Source: Dyadobacter sp. CY261
Lineage (GTDB): Bacteria; Bacteroidota; Bacteroidia; Cytophagales; Spirosomataceae
Reading direction: 5' to 3'
Assembly (NCBI RefSeq): GCF_021440085.1
Contig: NZ_JAKCPW010000012.1
Location: forward strand, 170,699 to 234,698
Length of the DNA stretch: 64,000 bases
Made by a program: the position numbers and the translations under genes
Shown here: positions 14,991-22,926 of the stretch, in pieces
Layout of the letters: each line of letters starts with the position of its first letter
Position numbering within the stretch: position 1 is the stretch's first letter
The notes under the pieces: generated by a model
The model's input: the letters and a program-made list of their open reading frames with translations, nothing else
Database searches by the model: none
Told to the model about the DNA's origin: nothing

Positions 14991-15316
14991 AACGCCATAA
15001 ATTTTTTTGTATAAACCGAACCATTCTTATGAAGCACCGCGTGATAAGCGCCGGTTCCTGATTGCGTAGGATCAATGTCGAAACCATTCATCGGGTTTCC
15101 CTCGGGCACATACCATTCAAAAACGATCTTACCGTCGGGTCCCAAAATTTGAAGCGAAAACTCAGACAGCGTATCATTTTTTACATAAATCCAGATTCTA
15201 TTCTTGCCCGGATTTGGATAAACAGCCAGTGTAAGGGTAGGATCGGGTTCGAATTGGGGCGGCTTGTTACAGCCCCAAAGTGCAGCCACCAAAAGCAATG
15301 CGTAAATGTATTTCAT
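14987..15316 (-). CDS. Small lipoprotein made of a T9SS-type C-terminal-like domain
   Basis: 109 aa. The signal ends in a lipobox (LVAALWGC). The remainder, LAVYPNPGKNRIWIYV ... FSLQILGPDGKIVF ... GAYHAVLHKNGSVYTKKF, follows the pattern of the type A sorting domain of type IX secretion substrates (YPNP-...-DxxG-...-GxYxx-...-KKF). Such a domain normally ends a large exported protein; here it stands nearly alone behind a lipidation site. First gene of a two-gene unit with its own strong promoter. Confidence 0.65.
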   Translation of the reverse strand: MKYIYALLLVAALWGCNKPPQFEPDPTLTLAVYPNPGKNRIWIYVKNDTLSEFSLQILGPDGKIVFEWYVPEGNPMNGFDIDPTQSGTGAYHAVLHKNGSVYTKKFMAL

Positions 15317-15366
15317 ACAGGGCGAAAAAGGTGTAGGTTTTTGAAAAGCTCAATAGGCAAGAATTC

Positions 15367-15397
15367 CAAAGTTAACAAGACATTCGACGGTTACAAA
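15367..15397 (-). promoter_or_regulatory. Consensus Bacteroidetes promoter (TTTG, 19 nt, TAACTTTG)
   Basis: On the minus strand TTTG (15397-15394) and TAACTTTG (15374-15367) are separated by exactly 19 nt. It sits 50 bp before the lipoprotein start and drives the 15316-14307 pair. Confidence 0.7.
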
Positions 15398-15469
15398 TGA
15401 GCTATTGTTTTTTGTCTTGGTTGAAAATATCTAATTAGTTTGCAGCGGAATCGGTTACTGCCTACCATT

Positions 15470-16267
15470 ATGACTCAATATTTAAAAGTAGCGCCCAGCT
15501 TGGCGCGGTTTGTATTCTATTTTAGATCAATACTGACAGGCAGTGCGGCACGGGAGGCGCAGGCCCAGGCGTTTGTCGTGGCACCCTTTAATTTCAGTAT
15601 CCAAAACGGCGCCTACACGCTCGCAAGCACGAATGAGAAAGCGCTGACAGAGGTGAAGACGGAAATTCTGCCACAAACCTTCATGCAGAAGCCCGACCCA
15701 AATTTGTTTCTCCTGTATGCACAGCCGAGCGGTATCTTGCTTTTCAAGTCGAGGAATTTGAAGGATTCGGCTAATGTGGCAGGTAAACTGACTAGCCCGT
15801 CGATGGTTGTGGTGGATACCATTTTTCACAATCAGGTATATGTTCAGAAATCCGCTAATGGCGAAGACTATTCTTTTGACATATGCTATTCATTGCTAAT
15901 TGACGGCAAACGCTATTATACCGATTTCCGGCCGCATGATTTCGCTGCATTCCGTTATCCGCTGGTGCATCACAAGCAGCTTTTTATGCTCGCGTCACAA
16001 GATACAGGCCATGACATGTACGCCGACAAAGGCTACCCCGAGCATTTCCACATCGCCGTTTTCGATATGCAAAATGGCGGGATCAAAACCCGTTTCGTAA
16101 GCGAAGAATTGCCATTTCGCTACGGCAACGAGTTTCTCGATGATAGCGATAATGTGATCAAGTCAGAATACAAGGCAGAGGATCAGACTTTCCGCATTGA
16201 AATCAAAGGGCTTAGTGAGACTTATAAGGGTGTTTGGGATGGGAAAGATTTAAAGCATTTGAAATAA
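15470..16267 (+). CDS. Hypothetical protein
   Basis: 265 aa from ATG 15470 (an upstream TTG would add ten residues). The N-terminus has a hydrophobic stretch (LARFVFYFRSILTG) followed by AAREAQAQA, perhaps a poor signal peptide. The body is beta-rich: LFLLYAQPSGILLFKSRN, GKLTSPSMVVVDTIFHN, then PEHFHIAVFDMQNGG. I do not recognise the family or any catalytic motif. It is monocistronic and converges with the small lipoprotein gene on the other strand. Confidence 0.6.
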   Translation: MTQYLKVAPSLARFVFYFRSILTGSAAREAQAQAFVVAPFNFSIQNGAYTLASTNEKALTEVKTEILPQTFMQKPDPNLFLLYAQPSGILLFKSRNLKDSANVAGKLTSPSMVVVDTIFHNQVYVQKSANGEDYSFDICYSLLIDGKRYYTDFRPHDFAAFRYPLVHHKQLFMLASQDTGHDMYADKGYPEHFHIAVFDMQNGGIKTRFVSEELPFRYGNEFLDDSDNVIKSEYKAEDQTFRIEIKGLSETYKGVWDGKDLKHLK

Positions 16268-16285
16268 ATGGCCATTAAAAAATTT

Positions 16286-16699
16286 TCATAATATCTTCAC
16301 CGAAGCCAGTATTTCCAAAACTTCATCTTCGTTTTTACTCCTGCCATAAATGCTGAGTTTCCTGAAATCATCGACTTTGATGTAAAGGCCCATCAATCCT
16401 TGCCCGGTCTTTTTAGGCCATACGGTGAGCGTTTTGTAGCCGTTCTGCACGGATTCTCTGCGGTGGTGGGTAGCGCTCGTTTCCTTTGTGAAAGAGTAGG
16501 AGTACATGCCCATGTCGTACCTGAGCGTATCTTTTCCGTCGGTAATGCCGCCTACTTTGGAGTCGTAGCCCTGTGCTTCAAACTTTTTCCAGCTTGACGG
16601 TGCTACAAATGAGAAGTCATCGAAAGCCAGCGGGGTGGGTTGGTCCTTTTTGCAACCCATGACCAGAAGAAGTACGAGTAATAATATAGAGGTCTTCAT
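16286..16699 (-). CDS. Small lipoprotein
   Basis: 137 aa from ATG 16699. KTSILLLVLLLVMGCKKDQ is a lipoprotein signal with the lipobox cysteine at residue 16. The mature part (FDDFSFVAPSSWKKFEAQ ... GLMGLYIKVDDFRKLSIYG) is a compact beta/alpha domain reminiscent of PsbP-like exported proteins. The longer upstream frame overlaps the neighbouring hydrolase and is not protein-like, so I reject it. Function unknown. Confidence 0.7.
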   Translation of the reverse strand: MKTSILLLVLLLVMGCKKDQPTPLAFDDFSFVAPSSWKKFEAQGYDSKVGGITDGKDTLRYDMGMYSYSFTKETSATHHRRESVQNGYKTLTVWPKKTGQGLMGLYIKVDDFRKLSIYGRSKNEDEVLEILASVKIL

Positions 16700-16829
16700 A
16701 GATTTAAGTAGAATATTATGAGGTAATTCGAAGACCAAAAAGCACTTAACTTGGTTGCAAGTCCCGCCCAACATGCCTGGAAATGTATTCAAGGCACCCT
16801 TTGCGCGGGTGCCCTGAAGATGATCAATG

Positions 16830-18197
16830 CTACACAATAGGCGCTTCCCCTTCAAGCACCGGCGTTTGCACCGGCACGCCGGCCAATCGCTGTAAAACGT
16901 GCGCCACAACGGGCTGGCAACTGAAAAGGTATGCGTGATGCTTCATCAGAAAATCCTTTTCCCAGAAGGTTTTGAGGAGGTTGATGTCGCTGTAATCGCC
17001 GTTCCTTGCTTTTGCCATCGCTTCGTCGTCGTTGTCGAGGAAGCCGTAAAGGAGCGCATTGGGGGTTGGGTCGGGGCTTTCTTTGATGATATCCAGTACA
17101 TTATAGAAGTTGAACCCTTCTTCGAGTTTCAGATTGGGGTCTTTTTTGAAGATTTCGTCGCCGTAGGAGCCAAGGTTGCGGAAATCGGTGGTAAGGCCCT
17201 CTGCATCGGGGCGGGGATCGAAATTGCCGGTATCCTCATTCAGGTTAAACTGCTTGGAACTCACATACAAAAGGTAATCGCTCGGATCGTAGTAAATGTG
17301 CACATGTTTGGCGAGCTGTTTCAGCGGAGTATAATTGTAGTGGAAATGCGGGCCTTTGAATTTTCTCCGCATATTTCTCAGTTGCACTCCTCCCTGTTGC
17401 ACGGCAAGGTGCGTTACGTCGGGTGCCATCAGAAAAATGTTCTCGAAAATCCCTGTTGGAATAGTATGGCCCTCACCCGGGTTGATCATGCCGTTCAATA
17501 ACTGGTGGCCAAACGAATGCACGACGAGGTTCAGCGTTTTGCCTGCTTCTTTCAGCTTTTTCGAAAGCACTTCAAAATATTCGAACAAGCCATTCTGCGT
17601 GAATTTTTGCCCGAAACCAATCGACCGGTCATCGGCCTTTTTGCGCCAACCGTACGACGGCCAGCCCATGTAAAGGACATTGGCGACGGTATTTTGTGGG
17701 TGTTGGAGGTAGCTTTGGACAAATTGGGGGACAAGGTCCAGCTTCAGTCCCGGTTCCCAATCAAAGCCGTGGATATAAACGAAAACATGCTTACGCGATT
17801 CCGGCAGCCTGCTTACTGCCTGCGTAACGCCGGTTGCGAATACTTCGGGAAACAATTCGTTGACCCTGAATTGGAGGTTAGGAGCGGGAGGTAGATTGGC
17901 GAAAAACAGTTTGTCGGGCGCATCGGCCATATCGATGATCGGGACGCCTGCATTGTGGGCGCGGTAGCAAACAAAGAAATTGGATCTGTCTTGGTCCGAC
18001 AAGCCCGAATAACCGTCCAGTTCAACCTTATTGCCAATCACTTTGGTGCCATCGGCGGTAATAAACCACCGTTCACGGCCGTCATAAACGGCACCCGTGA
18101 TTTGCACGGTTGTGCCCCTGGTGAAAAAAGGCCGCTGGCCATTGGGGCCGGGCCGTTGCGTCTGCCGATCGAGGTCATCGTTGATAATCCCTTCCAT
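16830..18197 (-). CDS. Alpha/beta hydrolase, DUF900-like
   Basis: 455 aa, no signal peptide. HVFVYIHGFDWEPG is the oxyanion-region HGF motif, VANVLYMGWPSYGW the following strand, and LNLVVHSFGHQLL the nucleophile elbow (H-S-F-G in place of G-x-S-x-G), with likely acid and histidine in the MAPDVTHLA and HVHIYYDPSDYLLY segments. This fits the DUF900 group of serine hydrolases. The N-terminal 100 residues include a small beta domain (TVQITGAVYDGRERWF). Substrate is unknown. It stands alone. Confidence 0.72.
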   Translation of the reverse strand: MEGIINDDLDRQTQRPGPNGQRPFFTRGTTVQITGAVYDGRERWFITADGTKVIGNKVELDGYSGLSDQDRSNFFVCYRAHNAGVPIIDMADAPDKLFFANLPPAPNLQFRVNELFPEVFATGVTQAVSRLPESRKHVFVYIHGFDWEPGLKLDLVPQFVQSYLQHPQNTVANVLYMGWPSYGWRKKADDRSIGFGQKFTQNGLFEYFEVLSKKLKEAGKTLNLVVHSFGHQLLNGMINPGEGHTIPTGIFENIFLMAPDVTHLAVQQGGVQLRNMRRKFKGPHFHYNYTPLKQLAKHVHIYYDPSDYLLYVSSKQFNLNEDTGNFDPRPDAEGLTTDFRNLGSYGDEIFKKDPNLKLEEGFNFYNVLDIIKESPDPTPNALLYGFLDNDDEAMAKARNGDYSDINLLKTFWEKDFLMKHHAYLFSCQPVVAHVLQRLAGVPVQTPVLEGEAPIV

Positions 18198-18331
18198 AGA
18201 GGTGGTTGTTTAAAGGTCAAGGTATTTCGACAATTTAATAAGAATTAGGGGTAAGCTCAATGGCATCTTATTAAGCGGTTTGGTTTGGTACGATTTTAGA
18301 AGTAACGCATGTAGAACCATCCAACACAAAG

Positions 18332-18781
18332 ATGAAAGCTATAATGTCAATGCTAGTAGTAGCCTCTATTCTGACAGCGTGTAACAAGCACTCAGACAAC
18401 CAGGAAGCAGCTTTGAAAGCACAGCAAAAAACCATCGATTCTATGAAAGTAGCGATGGAAAAGCAAGCGATTGTAGATTCCATGAACAACATAGTTGCAG
18501 AGCAACGGGAGCGTGAAAAGTGGGAAGAAATTAAGAAAAATGAGGCATCAAGCAACAATAAAGCCGTTGCGACTGCCCCGGCACCCGCTCCTGCCAAGAA
18601 GAAATGGAGCCACACGGCCAAAGGCGCGCTCGTAGGAGCGGGGACTGGTGCGATCACCGGAGCCATCGTCAATAAAAAACGTGGGGAAGGCGCATTGATC
18701 GGTAGCGTAATTGGCGCCGGTGTAGGTGCCGGTACCGGAGCGATCGTCGACCGCAGTGTCAAGAAACGTAAAGAGCAATAA
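18332..18781 (+). CDS. Lipoprotein with coiled coil and glycine-zipper (YMGG-like) domain
   Basis: 149 aa. MSMLVVASILTAC is a lipoprotein signal. Residues about 25-75 are a charged coiled coil (ALKAQQKTIDSMKVAMEKQA). A PAPAPAK linker then leads to the glycine zipper GALVGAGTGAITGAIVNKK and a second repeat GALIGSVIGAGVGAGTGAIV, typical of outer-membrane Gly-zipper (YMGG/Rick_17kDa-like) proteins. It probably spans the space between outer membrane and peptidoglycan. A strong intrinsic terminator follows, so it is a single-gene unit. Confidence 0.8.
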   Translation: MKAIMSMLVVASILTACNKHSDNQEAALKAQQKTIDSMKVAMEKQAIVDSMNNIVAEQREREKWEEIKKNEASSNNKAVATAPAPAPAKKKWSHTAKGALVGAGTGAITGAIVNKKRGEGALIGSVIGAGVGAGTGAIVDRSVKKRKEQ

Positions 18782-18804
18782 TCACATACGCTATATAAAT
18801 TGAG

Positions 18805-18834
18805 AATGCCGGCCTGATGGTCGGCATTTTTTTA
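18805..18834 (+). terminator. Intrinsic terminator after the glycine-zipper lipoprotein
   Basis: AATGCCGGCC-TGAT-GGTCGGCATT followed by seven further T: a 9-10-bp stem and a T-run, the best-formed rho-independent terminator in the host part of the window. Confidence 0.85.
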
Positions 18835-18854
18835 TTGAGGTACCCCACGAACCC

Positions 18855-18909
18855 GTTATTTTACCTTGTAATTATAACACCTACTGTTATAATTACAAGG
18901 TAAAATAAC
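18855..18909. promoter_or_regulatory. Perfect 25-nt inverted repeat upstream of the COG1373 ATPase
   Basis: Arms 18855-18879 and 18885-18909 are exact inverses around a 5-nt centre (CCTAC). The core reads ACCTTGTAATTATAACA. A degenerate second copy lies right at the ATPase start. A large symmetric site like this suggests a protein-bound operator or a recognition site of a mobile element. Confidence 0.7.
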
Positions 18910-18936
18910 TTGCAAACCAGGAACAATTCTCTTACT

Positions 18937-18977
18937 TTTACCTTGTAAATCTAACATTCAAAGTTATAATTGCAAGG
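18937..18977. promoter_or_regulatory. Degenerate second copy of the inverted repeat, abutting the start codon
   Basis: ACCTTGTAAATCTAACA and GTTATAATTGCAAGG repeat the arms of the 18855-18909 palindrome with a few changes, ending immediately before ATG 18978. Binding here would block translation or transcription of the ATPase gene. Confidence 0.6.
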
Positions 18978-20162
18978 ATGATCCCACGCATTGCGCACGA
19001 AGAAATCAAGGAATTGCTGGAAGATTTTCCGGCCGTAGGCATCCTTGGGCCCAGGCAAATCGGCAAAACGACGCTGGCTGACCTGATTTCGGAATCCATT
19101 CATCCCAAACCGATTTACCTAGATCTCGAAGACCCGCTCGATGTGGCGAAACTGAGCGATGCTGCGGCATATTTCGAAGCGCATAAAGGCAGGCTGATCA
19201 TATTGGACGAAATCCATCGGGTCCCTGAACTATTTCCGGTGCTTCGGGGCGTGATCGACCGGCGGCGGCGGGAGGGCATGCGGACCGGCCAGTTCCTCAT
19301 TCTGGGTTCGGCTTCCCTTGACCTTTTGAAGCAATCGTCGGAAACGCTAGCGGGCAGGATTGCCTACCGCGAACTTTCTGGTTTTGTAGTCAATGAAATT
19401 ACAGAAATTGGCCGCGCTGCACAGGAAAAATTGTGGCTTCGGGGAGGTTTTCCGGACAGTTTTCTGGCCAAAAACGACCTCAACAGCTTCCGGTGGCGGC
19501 TGAATTTTATCAATACTTACATAGAAAGGGATATTCCACAATTCGGCCCGCGCATTCCGACAGTGCTGCTCCGCAGACTCTGGACCATGCTCGCGCACCT
19601 TTCGGGCAGTCAGCTCAACACCGCGCAACTGGGCGCAAACCTTGATATTGCCTTGCCGACGGTGAAGCGCTATGTTGACCTGCTGGAAGAACTCTTTCTG
19701 ATCCGCACGTTACGCCCTTGGGCCGGAAATGTGGGGAAACGGTTGGTTCGGACGCCCAAAGTGTATATCCGTGACAGCGGCCTCACACACGCATTGCTCA
19801 ATCTCGCCACGCTGGACGACCTTCTCGGGCATCCGATAGTGGGCCACAGTTGGGAAGGATTTGTAATTGAAAATCTCCTTTCCGCATTACCGCTGGGCAT
19901 GACGGCCTGGTATTACCGCACCTCGGCAGGCGCTGAAATTGATCTGGTACTGGAACGAGGAATGAATGAACGATATGCTATTGAGATTAAAAGGTCATTA
20001 TCGCCTTCGCTTTCAAAGGGATTTTACCTGGGTTGCGACGATATTGGTGCCGAAAAGCGTTACCTGGTGTACTCGGGGAACGAGCGTTTCCCATTGGCGA
20101 AAGACGTTACCGCTATTCCGCTAGTGGAAATGGTAAACGAATTGATGAATTTGAAAATATAA
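18978..20162 (+). CDS. COG1373 AAA ATPase with DUF4143
   Basis: 394 aa. Walker A GPRQIGKTTLADL (residues about 24-36) and Walker B RLIILDEIHRVPEL (about 73-86) with the sensor GSASLDLL form the AAA_14 domain. The C-terminal part (SHLSG-like AHLSGSQLNTAQLG, ALPTVKRYVDLLEELF, then VGHSWEGFVIENLL and AEIDLVLERG) is DUF4143, with a winged helix and a PD-(D/E)xK-like nuclease remnant. Function is not established. The family is very common in Bacteroidetes and often mobile. A perfect palindrome upstream suggests tight regulation. Confidence 0.9.
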   Translation: MIPRIAHEEIKELLEDFPAVGILGPRQIGKTTLADLISESIHPKPIYLDLEDPLDVAKLSDAAAYFEAHKGRLIILDEIHRVPELFPVLRGVIDRRRREGMRTGQFLILGSASLDLLKQSSETLAGRIAYRELSGFVVNEITEIGRAAQEKLWLRGGFPDSFLAKNDLNSFRWRLNFINTYIERDIPQFGPRIPTVLLRRLWTMLAHLSGSQLNTAQLGANLDIALPTVKRYVDLLEELFLIRTLRPWAGNVGKRLVRTPKVYIRDSGLTHALLNLATLDDLLGHPIVGHSWEGFVIENLLSALPLGMTAWYYRTSAGAEIDLVLERGMNERYAIEIKRSLSPSLSKGFYLGCDDIGAEKRYLVYSGNERFPLAKDVTAIPLVEMVNELMNLKI

Positions 20163-20167
20163 CCACG

Positions 20168-20932
20168 ATGCCCTGGAACCCGGAAGTTTACAATCAATAT
20201 AAATCAGAGAGAGCAGCACCTGCCCTTGACTTGTTGGCCCTGTTGAATGTGCGGCCAGGTTTGACAGCGGTCGATCTCGGCTGCGGCACGGGCGACCTCA
20301 CCGCAAAATTGGCGGCGACATTGCCCGATGCGCGTGTGCTGGGAGTGGATTCTTCGGCCGAAATGTTGGTTAAATCGAGCGAAACGGGCAGCAGCTCGGT
20401 AAACTTCGAATGCATTTCGATTGAAGACCAGCTGAAAAAGTCGCAGCAGTGGGATGTGGTTTTTTCCAATGCAGCATTACAGTGGGTCCCCGATCACGAA
20501 ACGCTGCTGCCGCGGATCATTTCAACCTTGAAGCCCGGAGGTCAGTTGTTAATCCAAATGCCACCCCAGCATCACAACCTGACCAACCGCCTGCTCAACG
20601 AACTGGCCACGAAAGAACCCTATTCCGAACTCTACGCTGACTGGAACCGCATTTCGCCTGTCCTGGAAACCGGTCGCTATGCCGAAATCCTGTTCGAATG
20701 CGGCAGCCAGTCGATGCAGGTTTTTGAAAAGATATACCCGCTGGTTCTGAAAGACGTAGATTCCCTACTCACCTGGGTTTCCGGCACGGCAATAATTCCA
20801 TACCTGGAACGCCTGCCAGATCCATTGAAAGAGCCTTTTATCAAAGATTACCGCGCCCTGCTCGCCAGCCATTTTCCCAAAACGCCGGTTTTTTATGCGT
20901 TTAAAAGGATACTGATTGAGGCCAGGTTTTGA
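20168..20932 (+). CDS. tam: Trans-aconitate 2-methyltransferase
   Basis: 254 aa from ATG 20168, 5 bp after the ATPase stop. PWNPEVYNQYKSERAAPALD is the typical Tam start; AVDLGCGTGDLT is the SAM-binding motif, and DVVFSNAALQWVPDHE with PGGQLLIQMPPQ are conserved Tam blocks. The enzyme methylates trans-aconitate, a spontaneous by-product that inhibits aconitase. A longer upstream frame inside the ATPase gene is not protein-like. The adjacency to the ATPase may be accidental. Confidence 0.85.
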   Translation: MPWNPEVYNQYKSERAAPALDLLALLNVRPGLTAVDLGCGTGDLTAKLAATLPDARVLGVDSSAEMLVKSSETGSSSVNFECISIEDQLKKSQQWDVVFSNAALQWVPDHETLLPRIISTLKPGGQLLIQMPPQHHNLTNRLLNELATKEPYSELYADWNRISPVLETGRYAEILFECGSQSMQVFEKIYPLVLKDVDSLLTWVSGTAIIPYLERLPDPLKEPFIKDYRALLASHFPKTPVFYAFKRILIEARF

Positions 20933-20975
20933 TAAAACACCCAGAACCGTAACAGGCTGGTCCCGGGTGCTTACG

Positions 20976-21866
20976 CTACTGAGCGTACACCCCCGCAAAC
21001 CGCCTTGCGAACTCTTCCAGCTTCAAAGTCCCTTTGATTTCACCGCGGTTTTTCCAATAATCTTCCTGCATTGTGCCGTTTTGCAACGCTTGTCCCATGT
21101 CGCGGTAGAGGCTGGCGAAGCTTTCGTTGAGGCCGGCTTGGAGCATGCCGTTGAAGGCATCTTCATCCGAGAATGGCACCCATGGCGTTCCTGGTTTTCC
21201 GACGGCCGCACCTAACACTGCCGCTATTTCGGAGGGGTGGCGTTCATCGCTGGAAATATAGGTGATGGTCTGGGTTTCGGTGAATGGGGCCAGAAGTTGC
21301 TCAGCGGCCACTTTCGCAATGTCGTCAGTATCTACCAGCACGAGTTTTTCCTCCGTGGCGCCGAAGTTGCTGCCTGTAATGCCCGCATTTTTAATCAGGT
21401 CAATTTGCGCGTACAGGTTGTTGAAGAAATACGACGGACGAAGGATTTTTACTTGTAAACCGGCAATGGTCGCCAGCTTTTCTTCCAGGTAACCCAATGC
21501 GTCGATCGGCCCCGCGCCTTTGCGCAAATGTGCGCCGACGCTGCTTAGGAGCACAATGCGGTCGATGCCAGCGGCTTGAAGAGCCTGTACATATTTATCC
21601 GCCACTTCGCGCTGGAATTGCGCGTAATCAGTTACTGAAAAGTCGCTTGGGATCATTAAATAGGCGATATCACCTCCCTGAAATGCGGTTTCCAAGAACG
21701 TTTCGTCCTGCACAGAACCGATGGCCGGCTGTGCACCGAGGCTTTCAATTTGCTCCTTTTTGGCCGGATTACTGCTGATGACGGTTACTTCATGGCCAGC
21801 TGCGATAAGGTTTTTGGTTACCGGCAGACCGATATTGCCGAGGGATCCTGTGATGATGTATTTCAT
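20976..21866 (-). CDS. NmrA-like NAD(P)-binding reductase
   Basis: 296 aa from ATG 21866. KYIITGSLGNIGLPVTKNLI is the Rossmann G-x-G-x-x-G variant (GSLGNIG). IDRIVLLSSVGAH, the ILRPSYFFNNL block and TQTITYISSDERHPSEIAAV are the usual NmrA/quinone-oxidoreductase-2-like segments. These proteins bind NAD(P)H and act as reductases or redox sensors. It diverges from an HxlR regulator 78 bp away, an arrangement in which the regulator usually controls the reductase in response to reactive electrophiles. Confidence 0.85.
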   Translation of the reverse strand: MKYIITGSLGNIGLPVTKNLIAAGHEVTVISSNPAKKEQIESLGAQPAIGSVQDETFLETAFQGGDIAYLMIPSDFSVTDYAQFQREVADKYVQALQAAGIDRIVLLSSVGAHLRKGAGPIDALGYLEEKLATIAGLQVKILRPSYFFNNLYAQIDLIKNAGITGSNFGATEEKLVLVDTDDIAKVAAEQLLAPFTETQTITYISSDERHPSEIAAVLGAAVGKPGTPWVPFSDEDAFNGMLQAGLNESFASLYRDMGQALQNGTMQEDYWKNRGEIKGTLKLEEFARRFAGVYAQ

Positions 21867-21876
21867 GTCTTTTCGA

Positions 21877-21932
21877 TTTGTTTTTTGATGGGACAAAGCT
21901 ATATTTGTACTTACTTTTTGACAAGTACTTAC
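21877..21932 (+). promoter_or_regulatory. hxlR promoter with duplicated GTACTTAC half-sites
   Basis: TTTG (21877-21880), 19 nt, TATATTTG (21900-21907) is a textbook Bacteroidetes promoter. GTACTTAC occurs at 21907-21914 and again at 21925-21932, 18 bp apart, just downstream of the -7 box, as expected for an HxlR operator that controls both divergent genes. Confidence 0.65.
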
Positions 21933-21944
21933 CCCAGAGTATGT

Positions 21945-22331
21945 ATGACTAAGATCAAGGAAAGCTCAACTTACAATGCGAATCGCGAGATCGTGATGCA
22001 GGAATGCCCGGTTACCTATGTGATGAACAAGATCGGCGGCCACTGGAAACCGATCATTTTGTTCCACCTGCTGGCTGGCAGCAAGCGTTACAGCGAGATT
22101 AAGAAGGCAATGCCGCACATCACGGAAAAGATGCTGATCCAGCATTTGAAACAATTGGAAAGCGACTCCCTGGTGATCCGCGAGGCCAAACCGGTCGTCC
22201 CGCCTTTCGTTACTTACACATTGACAGAAGGCGGCCGTGAGCTGGAACCGGTGATCAATGCAATGGCAGAATGGGCCCACCGCGATATGAAGCGGTCGGG
22301 CCAGTTAAATGCTGTTGAGATGGCGGTTTGA
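21945..22331 (+). CDS. HxlR-family transcriptional regulator
   Basis: 128 aa from ATG 21945. CPVTYVMNKIGGHWKPIIL has the conserved family cysteine and GG-W signature; YSEIKKAMPHITEKMLIQHL is the winged-helix recognition element and PPFVTYTLTEGGREL the wing. HxlR proteins commonly sense aldehydes or quinones through this N-terminal cysteine. It has its own promoter with repeated half-sites and diverges from the NmrA-like reductase, its probable target. Confidence 0.9.
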   Translation: MTKIKESSTYNANREIVMQECPVTYVMNKIGGHWKPIILFHLLAGSKRYSEIKKAMPHITEKMLIQHLKQLESDSLVIREAKPVVPPFVTYTLTEGGRELEPVINAMAEWAHRDMKRSGQLNAVEMAV

Positions 22332-22420
22332 CGGTTTGAATAAATTTCTTGTATCCAGTTAGCTCTGCTGACATACCATTGTCACTGGAAGTATTACTTT
22401 GCAGTTCAAAAAACAGTGCT

Positions 22421-22834
22421 ATGAAAGTTCACACGACCAACTACGAAAACACATTCATCGAAGTTGCCGCCGATTGTCCGGCGACGACGGGGGAAGTGCC
22501 GCCGATGAAAGGGGATACCAAAACCGTCGCCGGAATTGAGTACGAAATGATCAGCAAGCATCCTTACCAGTTCTCGTCCGACGATGTGCTGTTCAAGGTA
22601 TTTGCAGAGCGCAAGGATCTGACAGAAAACGAGTTGGAAGAAGCACGCAAGCAATTTTTCTCAAAAGGGCAGGCCTGTATGAGGGCTTCGCCGCTCACCA
22701 AGCGCTATGGCTGGGGCGTTCATAATGATGAGGAAGGGAAAATAGCGATTTACAGTTGCGATTCTCCCGAATACAAGAAATTCGTCAAAGACAGCGGGTT
22801 GAAAACGGTGAAAGCGATGAAGTCGAGCCGTTAG
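22421..22834 (+). CDS. DUF6157 family protein
   Basis: 137 aa from ATG 22421. The N-terminus VHTTNYENTFIEVAADCPAT and the block ASPLTKRYGWGVHNDEEGKI then AIYSCDSPEYKKF are characteristic of the DUF6157 family of small cytosolic proteins. No catalytic function is known. It is monocistronic. The start was chosen at the ATG where the conserved region begins; the upstream extension is not conserved-looking. Confidence 0.8.
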   Translation: MKVHTTNYENTFIEVAADCPATTGEVPPMKGDTKTVAGIEYEMISKHPYQFSSDDVLFKVFAERKDLTENELEEARKQFFSKGQACMRASPLTKRYGWGVHNDEEGKIAIYSCDSPEYKKFVKDSGLKTVKAMKSSR

Positions 22835-22926
22835 CTGTATTAAGGTGCCTGGGAATGCTTCGCAAGAAATAGGCGGCGGGTTAGTGGAGAATTTTTATAT
22901 TTACATTACTCCTCTTAATCTTCGCC

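Noticed and set aside
16700..16909. N-terminal extension of the small lipoprotein
   Set aside because: It overlaps the hydrolase gene and lacks protein character; the lipoprotein signal starts at 16699.
20033..20167. Upstream extension of the Tam gene
   Set aside because: It lies inside the ATPase gene in another frame; conserved Tam sequence starts at 20168.
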